DNA of 5,023 nucleotides from Desulfobacterales bacterium (lineage in GTDB: Bacteria > Desulfobacterota > Desulfobacteria > Desulfobacterales > C00003060). The notes below the pieces were generated by a model. The model saw only the letters and a program-made list of their open reading frames with translations. It ran no database searches and had not been told where the DNA came from. Below, piece by piece: positions 1-4,933 of this stretch; position 1 is the stretch's first letter; each line of letters starts with the position of its first letter. The position numbers and the translations under genes are program-made. The stretch lies in NCBI GenBank assembly GCA_020347085.1, contig CP070769.1:1279868-1284890 (forward strand), written 5' to 3'.

Positions 1-1
1 A

Positions 2-559
2 GTGGGCACAGCAACGGTCTCGAGAGAGGAACTCCAGAATGCTCTTGAACCGTCGGTGCGAGCGTTGGCAGCCAAACAAAAGAAGCTGCCTGACCTGATT
101 GCCATAGTCGAGCGCTTCCGGGCAGAAGGCAAGACCATTGTTATGACTAACGGATGCTTTGAACTTCTCCACGTAGGACACATCAAACTCCTCTCCGCAT
201 CAAAGAAAATGGGTGATGTGCTCATTGTGGCCATTGACGATGACAGATCCGTGAAGGCCCTCAAGGGCGAAGATCGGCCAATTATTAAGGCGCAGGAGCG
301 GGTTCGAATCATCAGCGCCTTGGATTGTGTAGATTACGTCACGCTTTTTTCGACAGAGGAACTTGAGTATGTCATTGAGGCCGTGGGACCCGACGTTCTG
401 ACCAAAGGGAGTAACTATACGATGAAAAATGTCTTGGGACGGGAAATTGTAGAAAGGTCTGGCGGTCGCGTTGAACTGATTCCAATAACAGAGGCCGTTT
501 CTTCAACCCGGATCATTAACCAGATTAAGCAAAAGGGGCAAGGACAAGAAAGCGCCTAG
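2..559 (+). CDS. hldE: Bifunctional heptose kinase/adenylyltransferase HldE, 3' part (adenylyltransferase domain)
   Basis: This is the C-terminal part of a cytoplasmic enzyme of ADP-heptose synthesis for the lipopolysaccharide inner core. The visible domain transfers AMP from ATP to D-glycero-beta-D-manno-heptose 1-phosphate. Over the 185 visible residues, TNGCFELLHVGH (49-60) is the nucleotidyltransferase signature with the HxGH motif at 57-60. KGSNYT (135-140) and SSTRII (167-172) match the conserved later motifs of the cytidylyltransferase-like fold. Residues 1-15 (GTATVSREELQNAL) align with the end of the ribokinase-like kinase domain of fused HldE (GTSTVSPIELENAV in E. coli, from memory). 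The GTG at position 2 is therefore probably an internal Val codon, and the gene continues off the left edge. A stand-alone rfaE2 starting here is the alternative. It is less likely, because the kinase-tail match would be unexplained and no ribosome binding site can be seen. The yggU gene follows 17 bp downstream. Confidence 0.9.
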   Translation: MGTATVSREELQNALEPSVRALAAKQKKLPDLIAIVERFRAEGKTIVMTNGCFELLHVGHIKLLSASKKMGDVLIVAIDDDRSVKALKGEDRPIIKAQERVRIISALDCVDYVTLFSTEELEYVIEAVGPDVLTKGSNYTMKNVLGREIVERSGGRVELIPITEAVSSTRIINQIKQKGQGQESA

Positions 560-576
560 CGTGATCTTCTTCTGAT

Positions 577-864
577 ATGCTGTGGATTCAGGAAACCCCT
601 GAAGGGGTTATCTTCAAGGCTATCATTCAACCCAGGGGAGCCCGGAATGAAATCGTAGGCCTAAGGGGCGATGCCTTGAAGATCAGACTAACAGCCCCAC
701 CAGTACAGGGGGCTGCCAACAAGATGTGCATGGAGTTTTTGGCCAAATCCTTGAAGGTAAGAAAATCGGACGTGGAAATTATCCGGGGCCAGGGTAGCAG
801 GACCAAACAGATACTAGTCCGGCGAGTAAGCCCGAGCAGAATTGAATCGCTCCTGAAAGCCTAA
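577..864 (+). CDS. yggU: DUF167 / YggU family protein (UPF0235)
   Basis: This is a 95-residue protein of the DUF167 (UPF0235, YggU) family, close to the 96 residues of E. coli YggU. The family core is clear: QPRGARNEIVGLRGDALKIR (18-37), then LTAPPVQGAANK (38-49), with GQGSRTK at 71-77 near the end. The family is a small alpha/beta fold of unknown biochemical function, so none is assigned. It starts 17 bp after the hldE stop and has no obvious Shine-Dalgarno; the bases before the ATG are pyrimidine-rich. Translation is probably coupled to hldE, with both on one transcript. The ATG at 577 is the only start that leaves the N-terminus at family length, and the frame upstream is closed by a TGA at 573. 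The stop lies 14 bp from the converging fabF stop, and no terminator is visible between them. Confidence 0.9.
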   Translation: MLWIQETPEGVIFKAIIQPRGARNEIVGLRGDALKIRLTAPPVQGAANKMCMEFLAKSLKVRKSDVEIIRGQGSRTKQILVRRVSPSRIESLLKA

Positions 865-878
865 TCAGCCCACCAAGA

Positions 879-2120
879 TCATCCCGTGTATTTTTTCAGT
901 ATCATCACGGCGTTATGCCCACCAAAACCAAAGGAGTTGTTCATCACCACGTTCAGGCTCGCCGGGGTCGGTTCGGTGATGACATTCAGATCAACCTCGG
1001 GGTCTGGTGTCTCATAGTTTATGCTGGGCGGGATGATTTGTTTTTCTATGGCCATGGCACAAGCTATAGCTTCAGTACTTCCAGCAGCCCCGATAAGGTG
1101 TCCAATCATCGACTTGGTAGAACTGACAGGGACCTTGTAATCCCCGAATACCTCAAGAATTGCCATAGCCTCAGCCCTGTCGTTGAGCTTTGTTGACGTG
1201 CCATGGGCGTTGATATAATCGACGTCTCTCGGCTCCAGGCCTGCCATAGTAAGGGAATCGCGTATCGCCTTTTTCACCAACCGGGCTCCCGGATCTGGCG
1301 CCGTGATGTGATAGGCATCCGTATTGGTTGCATACCCTACCATCTCAGCACGGATCTTTGCGCCCCTCTTGAGGGCATGTTCGAGACTTTCAAGAACCAT
1401 AACCCCTGCCCCTTCGCCAATGACAAAGCCATTTCTGTCCTTGTCAAAAGGCCGGCACGCGCCCTTGGGATTCTCGTTGTTCCGGGACAATGCCTTCATG
1501 TTGGCGAACGAACTTGCCGCAATCTCCGTAAGAATCGCCTCGCTTCCTCCACTTATAATGACATCAAAGTCGCCCAGCGCGATATCTTTGGAAGCGTATA
1601 TCAAAGCATATGAACCTGTGGCACAGGCATTGGCCGGACAGGGACTGGTGCCCGTCAGCTTATACATAATGCTCACATACGCATTGATGGCGTTGGGCAT
1701 CATCATGGGGATAAGAAAGGGACTGACCCTTGACGGATTCTTACTTTCAACAAGTTTTTTCTTCTCCTCTTCAAGGGTCATCAAACCGCCGATCCCAGTG
1801 CCTATCATGGTGCCTACCCGATCATTGTATTCGGCCAACTCGAGACCGGCATCTTCGATGGCAAGAGAGGCTGCAGCAACCCCGTACTGAGTGAACAGGT
1901 CCATTCTCTTGGCATCTTTGGGTGTGATTCCATATTCTTGGGGGTCAAAGTCCCTGATCTCAGCACCTATTTTTGTTTTGAAATCAGAGGTGTCAAACCT
2001 TGTTACAAGATCGACACCCGATCTGCCTTCCATGAGTGCATCCCAGAATTTGTCATTTCCACATCCGATAGGGGTAATGGCACCCGCCCCAGTAACGACG
2101 ACGCGCTTACGTTCCATCAT
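879..2120 (-). CDS. fabF: Beta-ketoacyl-ACP synthase II (FabF)
   Basis: This cytoplasmic condensing enzyme of type II fatty acid synthesis joins malonyl-ACP to acyl-ACP with loss of CO2. From the ATG at 2120 it is 413 residues, the same length as E. coli FabF. The catalytic triad is intact: Cys166 in NACATGS, His306 in NAHGTST and His341 in KSMIGH, with Lys336 in the same segment. The glycine-rich FGFGGHN (397-403) and the phosphopantetheine-channel stretch GFVIGEGAG (231-239) are also present. The frame stays open to a TTG at 2132, but GGAGG at 2126-2130 lies inside that extension. The SD sits 5 nt before the ATG at 2120 and 8 nt before a second ATG at 2117, so the true start is one of these two. 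There is no acpP beside it, although acpP is a common neighbour. It has its own promoter and a structured leader, and lies 99 bp downstream of rdgB. GGHN in place of the GGTN of E. coli is also common in the family. Confidence 0.96.
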   Translation of the reverse strand: MMERKRVVVTGAGAITPIGCGNDKFWDALMEGRSGVDLVTRFDTSDFKTKIGAEIRDFDPQEYGITPKDAKRMDLFTQYGVAAASLAIEDAGLELAEYNDRVGTMIGTGIGGLMTLEEEKKKLVESKNPSRVSPFLIPMMMPNAINAYVSIMYKLTGTSPCPANACATGSYALIYASKDIALGDFDVIISGGSEAILTEIAASSFANMKALSRNNENPKGACRPFDKDRNGFVIGEGAGVMVLESLEHALKRGAKIRAEMVGYATNTDAYHITAPDPGARLVKKAIRDSLTMAGLEPRDVDYINAHGTSTKLNDRAEAMAILEVFGDYKVPVSSTKSMIGHLIGAAGSTEAIACAMAIEKQIIPPSINYETPDPEVDLNVITEPTPASLNVVMNNSFGFGGHNAVMILKKYTG

Positions 2121-2129
2121 ATCATCCTC

Positions 2130-2170
2130 CAAAAGATACTTGGCTTTTGTACGGTTGTGTTTTAGCCAAG
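2130..2170 (-). promoter_or_regulatory. fabF mRNA leader with two mutually exclusive hairpins
   Basis: Read on the minus strand, CTTGGCT (2170-2164) pairs perfectly with AGCCAAG (2145-2139), giving a 7-bp stem with an 18-nt loop at or near the 5' end of the predicted transcript. A second stem, CAAAAG (2149-2144) with CTTTTG (2135-2130), shares two bases with the first. It also takes up the first G of the GGAGG ribosome binding site. The two cannot form together. The pairings are seen directly; a regulatory role is inference. The second stem is mostly A-U and weak. The first dyad could instead be a DNA operator. Confidence 0.35.
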
Positions 2171-2178
2171 AATCGTAA

Positions 2179-2207
2179 ATAAAAAAATAGTTTTAGGAAT
2201 GTGTCAA
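2179..2207 (-). promoter_or_regulatory. Sigma-70-type promoter for fabF
   Basis: The minus strand has a perfect -35 TTGACA (2207-2202), a 17-bp spacer and a -10 TTTTAT (2184-2179, four of six consensus bases). Transcription would start near 2172 and give a leader of about 50 nt. It lies between the rdgB stop and the fabF start in a 99-bp A/T-rich gap, so fabF can be expressed separately from rdgB. Confidence 0.6.
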
Positions 2208-2219
2208 TAGAAAACTCAG

Positions 2220-2846
2220 TCAAGAATCTAAAAGCCTCTGCCGAATCCAGGTCAGAACCTCGTCGAATTCCTTCTTGAGTTGAGCCAGCGCCTTTCCGCG
2301 GTGACTTACCTGATTTTTTTCTTCCGCAGAAAGCTGGGCAAAGGTTCTGTTGAGCGGTGGGTAATAGAACAATGGATCGTAGCCAAAGCCGTTCTCCCCG
2401 GCAGGGACCTCAGCGACGAGCCCTTCACATCGACCCTCATATGTGAGGGCCACGCCTGAGGGGACTGCGACGGAAATTACACAGACAAAGGTTGCGACCC
2501 GGTTCGTCTTGCCCTTCATCTCGCGTGATAACTTGGCGTTGTTTTTTTTGTCAGTGGCATTCGGCCCTGCATAGCGGGCCGAATGGACCCCGGGAGCCCC
2601 GCCTAAGGCATCAACTTCAAGGCCGCTGTCGTCGGCCAAGGTCGGCAGCCCCAGAACCTTGGCTGTGAAAGCAGCTTTTTTGTATGCATTGTCATCAAAA
2701 GTAGTACCATTCTCTTCAACCGGGGGGATTGAACCGAAGTCGTCCAAATTTTTTATTTCCACGGCAAAGTCTTTCAGCAGTTCCCGTATCTCTCGGGTCT
2801 TTCCTGCATTTCTTGTAGCCAGTACCAACAATTGCCTCTGTGTCAT
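2220..2846 (-). CDS. rdgB: RdgB/HAM1 non-canonical purine NTP pyrophosphatase (XTP/dITP diphosphatase)
   Basis: This cytoplasmic house-cleaning enzyme hydrolyses dITP, XTP and ITP to monophosphate and pyrophosphate, keeping deaminated purines out of DNA and RNA. It has 208 residues from the chosen start, close to the usual 195-205. Family motifs are all present: TRNAGK (11-16) for triphosphate binding, ADDSGLEVDALGGAPG (71-86) with the metal/catalytic aspartates, SARYAG (89-94), GFGYDPLF (153-160) and SHRGKAL (181-187) for base recognition. The frame stays open to a TTG at 2903. The ATG at 2846 is preferred because AAGGA (2859-2855) lies 8 nt upstream and the protein then begins MTQRQLLVLATRN, as homologues do. 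Its position downstream of an MFS gene is unusual: rdgB is often next to rph (RNase PH), which is absent here. It may be read from the transporter promoter or from a weak promoter in the 120-bp gap. Confidence 0.96.
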   Translation of the reverse strand: MTQRQLLVLATRNAGKTREIRELLKDFAVEIKNLDDFGSIPPVEENGTTFDDNAYKKAAFTAKVLGLPTLADDSGLEVDALGGAPGVHSARYAGPNATDKKNNAKLSREMKGKTNRVATFVCVISVAVPSGVALTYEGRCEGLVAEVPAGENGFGYDPLFYYPPLNRTFAQLSAEEKNQVSHRGKALAQLKKEFDEVLTWIRQRLLDS

Positions 2847-2906
2847 CAGCTTCTTCCTTAGAAGTTTCCTATGGCAAGACTTCGGCGGAATCTTCGATTG
2901 CAAGCC

Positions 2907-2935
2907 ATAATGCCATTTTTAGATTTGCTCGTTAA
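2907..2935 (-). promoter_or_regulatory. Possible weak promoter for rdgB
   Basis: On the minus strand, TTAACG (2935-2930) and CATTAT (2912-2907) are separated by 17 bp. Each matches four of six sigma-70 consensus bases. It lies 61 bp upstream of the rdgB ATG, in the gap after the transporter. The match is marginal and the -35 overlaps the neighbouring hairpin, so read-through from the transporter gene is as likely. Confidence 0.2.
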
Positions 2936-2958
2936 CCCCTGTGGGGTTTCCGCTCGTT
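2927..2958. repeat. Short hairpin flanked by GCTCGTT direct repeats
   Basis: AACCCC (2934-2939) and GGGGTT (2943-2948) form a 6-bp perfect stem with a TGT loop. GCTCGTT occurs as a direct repeat on each side (2927-2933 and 2952-2958). The hairpin lies just beyond the MFS stop codon. On the minus strand no T-run follows the stem, so it is at best a weak transcription terminator or a 3'-end stabilising structure. Confidence 0.4.
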
Positions 2959-2966
2959 TTTGGCGT

Positions 2967-4151
2967 TCAAGAGCTGTCCTCGGGTTTGCGCAACCATCCA
3001 GTAGCACTCGCTCCGAAGGCCCTTAAAACATATAAGAGGGCGATTAAGGAAAACCCGAATACCATAATCCCGTTCACAAAGAAAGGCATTTTGTAATCCC
3101 AGACCTGGTTAAGCCAGCCGGAAAAAGCAGCAAAAACAAATATGGCCAACGTCCTGACGCAGAAGATAAGACCGGAATTGCCGCCCAGTCTGGCGGCTGG
3201 GAAGAAATGAGCTGTCAGCACATCGGATTCCAAGATCGCCAAGGTGTCACCCATGGTATGAATCATCCTTATGACCAGGAGCCCGCTGAAGGTACTGGCA
3301 AAGGGCGTCATGAACTGAAAACAGCTTGAGATGAGAAGTCCCACAAGGAGCAGGAGGAACACGCGATGCTTTTTGTCCATAAGGATACCGGCAAACGGCA
3401 CCAGAATGGCCATCCAGCCTCCCAGAGCAAAGAATATAAGACCTATTTCCTTCTTATCTAACCCGATAGTTTCTTTCATTAGAAGACTTATGGTGGACTG
3501 CTCCGTCCCGAAGTGCGTACCGAGAATAAAAACCAGAGCAATCAAGAACAGGGCGTTGGGCTCCTTGATGTCTTTCTTGTAGTACTTAAAGCTGAAGACC
3601 ACGGGCGGCGCATCCTTAAGAAGAAGAGTGAACAAAACGATCGTCATCGAAAGCACGAAAGCCAACTTTATCATGAGCGATGGACCAAAGGATTCATATA
3701 AGTAACCGCCGAGAAGTGGACCGAATCCAAAACCGAGATAGGCACCCAGGTGGAGCCATGCCACCTTTTTCCCGCGTCCTGTGCTATCGATCAGCTTCAG
3801 GTAAAGAGACATCAAGATCACCCGGATGGTTGCGGCACCTATCCCTCCAAGGAGAACCGCAGCGCATACACTGTAGAAATCTTTCAGAATAATAAGGAGC
3901 ATGAAATAGCCGCTAAAGCAAATTGCGCCTAAGGTCAGGGTTCTTTTTGGAGAAAAGTAATCTGAAAATACACCCAAGGGCAGCACAAGGAGGATGCTTG
4001 AAAGCGAGTTGAGACCGATGGCAAATCCTATTTGCTGATCAGTAAATTCGTAGGCTTTAAAGATGAGAGGCAAATAGGCGAGCACCATCCAGAAGGTGAA
4101 GAAATACAGGAAATATGACAGGATAAATACGACCGACCTGGATCTGCTCAT
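2967..4151 (-). CDS. Major facilitator superfamily transporter, substrate unknown
   Basis: This is a 394-residue inner-membrane protein with about 12 hydrophobic helices, roughly at 7-31, 41-62, 70-89, 93-115, 130-152, 160-179, 200-222, 235-257, 264-285, 290-310, 325-346 and 356-377. A charged central loop (180-199, with KYYKKDIKEP) separates the two six-helix halves. The loop after helix 2 has the MFS motif A pattern, GVFSDYFSPKR (60-70, Gly60, Asp64, Lys69, Arg70). The matching loop after helix 8 has GILMDKKHR (255-263). Length and halves fit a complete secondary transporter driven by an ion gradient. The sequence does not show whether it exports or imports, or which substrate it carries. 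The ATG at 4151 has only a weak AGAGAG (4162-4157) 5 nt upstream, but the next Met (residue 22) lies inside helix 1, so this start is favoured. It is the first gene of a possible MFS-rdgB unit. Confidence 0.9.
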   Translation of the reverse strand: MSRSRSVVFILSYFLYFFTFWMVLAYLPLIFKAYEFTDQQIGFAIGLNSLSSILLVLPLGVFSDYFSPKRTLTLGAICFSGYFMLLIILKDFYSVCAAVLLGGIGAATIRVILMSLYLKLIDSTGRGKKVAWLHLGAYLGFGFGPLLGGYLYESFGPSLMIKLAFVLSMTIVLFTLLLKDAPPVVFSFKYYKKDIKEPNALFLIALVFILGTHFGTEQSTISLLMKETIGLDKKEIGLIFFALGGWMAILVPFAGILMDKKHRVFLLLLVGLLISSCFQFMTPFASTFSGLLVIRMIHTMGDTLAILESDVLTAHFFPAARLGGNSGLIFCVRTLAIFVFAAFSGWLNQVWDYKMPFFVNGIMVFGFSLIALLYVLRAFGASATGWLRKPEDSS

Positions 4152-4162
4152 GCATACTCTCT

Positions 4163-4177
4163 AGATACTCAGATACT
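4163..4177. repeat. Tandem AGATACT direct repeat upstream of the MFS gene
   Basis: AGATACT occurs at 4163-4169 and again at 4171-4177, separated by one base (8-bp period). It lies 12-26 bp upstream of the transporter start codon. No convincing -35/-10 pair was found here. The repeat could bind a regulator or be chance. Confidence 0.3.
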
Positions 4178-4185
4178 TAATCTCA

Positions 4186-4220
4186 ATGTCATTGCGAGAC
4201 GCGGAGCGACGAAGCAATGC
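4186..4220. repeat. Intergenic palindromic repeat of the ATTGCGAG...GAAGCAAT type
   Basis: CATTGC (4190-4195) and GCAATG (4214-4219) form a perfect 6-bp stem around a GC-rich 18-base centre. The pattern TGTCATTGCGAG...GCGACGAAGCAAT matches a dispersed palindrome that I recall as abundant between genes in many Desulfobacterota and some other phyla; this identification is from memory. It lies between the 80-residue protein gene and the MFS gene. It is a single copy in this window, so its repeat status cannot be shown from the sequence alone. Confidence 0.55.
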
Positions 4221-4234
4221 CCTCTGGGTACGGA

Positions 4235-4305
4235 CATGCTGGATGCTTCATACTGGATGCTGGATGTATAAGTCCAATTTCCATCTCAGTCTGGCATCCA
4301 GCATC
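4235..4305. repeat. GCTGGATG repeat cluster with inverted copy
   Basis: GCTGGATG occurs directly at 4238-4245 and 4259-4266, 21 bp apart, with related TACTGGATGC between them. An inverted copy CATCCAGCATC lies at 4295-4305. It pairs perfectly over 11 bp with GATGCTGGATG (4256-4266), and the overlapping GCATCCAGCAT (4294-4304) pairs over 11 bp with ATGCTGGATGC (4236-4246). Two alternative long stems are therefore possible. It resembles short CTGGATG/CATCCAG intergenic repeats seen in related genomes (from memory). No function is assigned. Confidence 0.5.
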
Positions 4306-4320
4306 GCGTAACGTTGTCTT

Positions 4321-4379
4321 GTAGGCATGGCCCAAAGCCATTAGGCAAAAAAATGGAAGTTTCGATACTATGAGCCTAC
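4321..4379 (-). other. Inverted repeats in the 3' flank of the 80-residue protein gene
   Basis: GTAGGC (4321-4326) is inverted as GCCTAC (4374-4379), which overlaps the stop codon of the upstream minus-strand gene. Inside it lies a 5-bp hairpin ATGGC/GCCAT (4327-4341). On the minus strand a run of seven T (4353-4347) comes before the inner hairpin rather than after it. The layout is not that of a standard intrinsic terminator. It may be a 3'-end structure. Confidence 0.25.
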
Positions 4380-4618
4380 TTAACGACTTTTAGCTTCTTC
4401 TTTTGTTTCCTTTTCTCTTCTTTTTGCCGCTTATTGCAGACCTTGCAAATGTTTTTTTCACATGACTCTCGAACCGATCTGAGTACGTATTCTAAATGCT
4501 GTATAGGATTATCCTCGAGATGGCCACTCTTGATGTAATCTAACCCCACTTTCTGCAGCACAGCCAAGATGGTTCTGTATTCTTGCTTATACTCCTTTAT
4601 GAAATCTTTTTCTTCCAT
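4376..4618 (-). CDS. Hypothetical 80-residue lysine-rich protein with a cysteine cluster
   Basis: I do not recognise this protein. From the ATG at 4618 it has 80 residues, no signal peptide and no membrane segment, so it is probably cytoplasmic. Residues 1-50 look helical and charged (MEEKDFIKEYKQEYRT, then LQKVGLDYIKSGHLEDN). A cysteine cluster follows (Cys53, Cys58, Cys61 in SCEKNICKVCNK), then a tail that is almost all Lys, Arg and Glu (63-80). The cluster could bind a metal if His33 or His41 contributes a fourth ligand, and the tail could contact nucleic acid; both are inference. The frame stays open to a GTG at 4663. The ATG at 4618 is preferred because GAGGTG (4628-4623) sits just upstream, while the GTG has no good site. 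A promoter at 4707-4734 supports it being a real, separately transcribed gene. The A-rich base composition differs from the GC-richer genes to its left. Confidence 0.6.
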   Translation of the reverse strand: MEEKDFIKEYKQEYRTILAVLQKVGLDYIKSGHLEDNPIQHLEYVLRSVRESCEKNICKVCNKRQKEEKRKQKKKLKVVK

Positions 4619-4706
4619 AGAACACCTCAAGGTTTTCCGATGAAGTCCTTTTCTGTTGCTCACCGTCTTTCAGTCCATTTTCTTGTCAACCCTGATCCTT
4701 AGTTCG

Positions 4707-4734
4707 TTTATTCCAATTTTCCTGCTTTTGTCAA
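4707..4734 (-). promoter_or_regulatory. Sigma-70-type promoter for the 80-residue protein gene
   Basis: The minus strand has a perfect -35 TTGACA (4734-4729), a 16-bp spacer and a -10 AATAAA (4712-4707, four of six consensus bases). The start site would be near 4700, about 80 nt before the ATG at 4618. A second perfect TTGACA lies at 4689-4684, but no acceptable -10 follows it. Confidence 0.5.
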
Positions 4735-4757
4735 TCTTTGCCCAATCCTCAGAGGGC

Positions 4758-4783
4758 TTTAGCCTTATTTCCCGAAGGCTAAA
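4758..4783. repeat. Perfect 9-bp inverted repeat upstream of the promoter
   Basis: TTTAGCCTT (4758-4766) and AAGGCTAAA (4775-4783) are perfect complements around an 8-base loop. An A-run continues to 4787. On neither strand does a T-run follow the stem, so it is not a standard terminator. It sits 24 bp upstream of the -35 of the 80-residue protein gene and could be an operator or a structured RNA element. Confidence 0.4.
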
Positions 4784-4872
4784 AAAATGAAGAGCCAAAA
4801 GAAGAATCACATTTCACTGATAGAAGAGATACGAAATTTCAAGTCAAGCTAAGAGTGTCATTTGATTGTTTG
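4784..4872. other. A/T-rich spacer without a supported gene
   Basis: This is part of a 315-bp stretch (4619-4933) without a supported gene. Besides the promoter, the inverted repeat and the terminator listed separately, it holds only a 21-codon plus-strand frame (4787-4852), too short to call as a gene. I see no RNA gene here. Confidence 0.4.
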
Positions 4873-4900
4873 AAAACAAACCCCGTGCTTCGCGCGGGGT
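4873..4900 (-). terminator. Intrinsic terminator of the gene entering from the right edge
   Basis: On the minus strand ACCCCG (4900-4895) pairs with CGGGGT (4885-4880). The stem continues past one C/A mismatch with GC/GC and closes on a GAA loop. The stem is followed directly by TTGTTTT. This is a GC-rich hairpin plus T-tract, 33 nt after the stop codon of the partial minus-strand gene. On the plus strand no T-run follows, so it works in one direction. Confidence 0.75.
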
Positions 4901-4933
4901 CCCAAACTAAAACGTGGGAACTGCCGTTCCTCT

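Noticed and set aside
300..310. GGTTCGAATC, resembling a tRNA T-loop
   Set aside because: It lies inside the hldE coding frame, and no acceptor stem, D-arm or anticodon arm can be formed around it.
915..1890. Plus-strand open frames of 93-188 codons opposite fabF
   Set aside because: They are antisense to a fabF with all catalytic motifs intact and show no recognisable protein family; they are shadows of its codon structure.
2121..2132. TTG start for FabF at 2132
   Set aside because: The GGAGG ribosome binding site lies within this extension and serves the ATG at 2120 or 2117.
2847..2903. 19-residue N-terminal extension of RdgB from a TTG
   Set aside because: It is not typical of the family, and a good ribosome binding site (AAGGA at 2859-2855) points to the ATG at 2846.
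3331..3932. Plus-strand open frames of 60-83 codons opposite the MFS gene
   Set aside because: They are antisense to a complete 12-helix transporter; their composition reflects the opposite strand.
4238..4305. Possible CRISPR array
   Set aside because: The repeat unit is only about 8 bases, spacing is irregular and there are too few copies; no cas gene is present.
4667..4689. Second TTGACA (4689-4684) as another promoter
   Set aside because: No acceptable -10 is found at 16-18 bp; the hexamers there are GACGGT, ACGGTG and CGGTGA.
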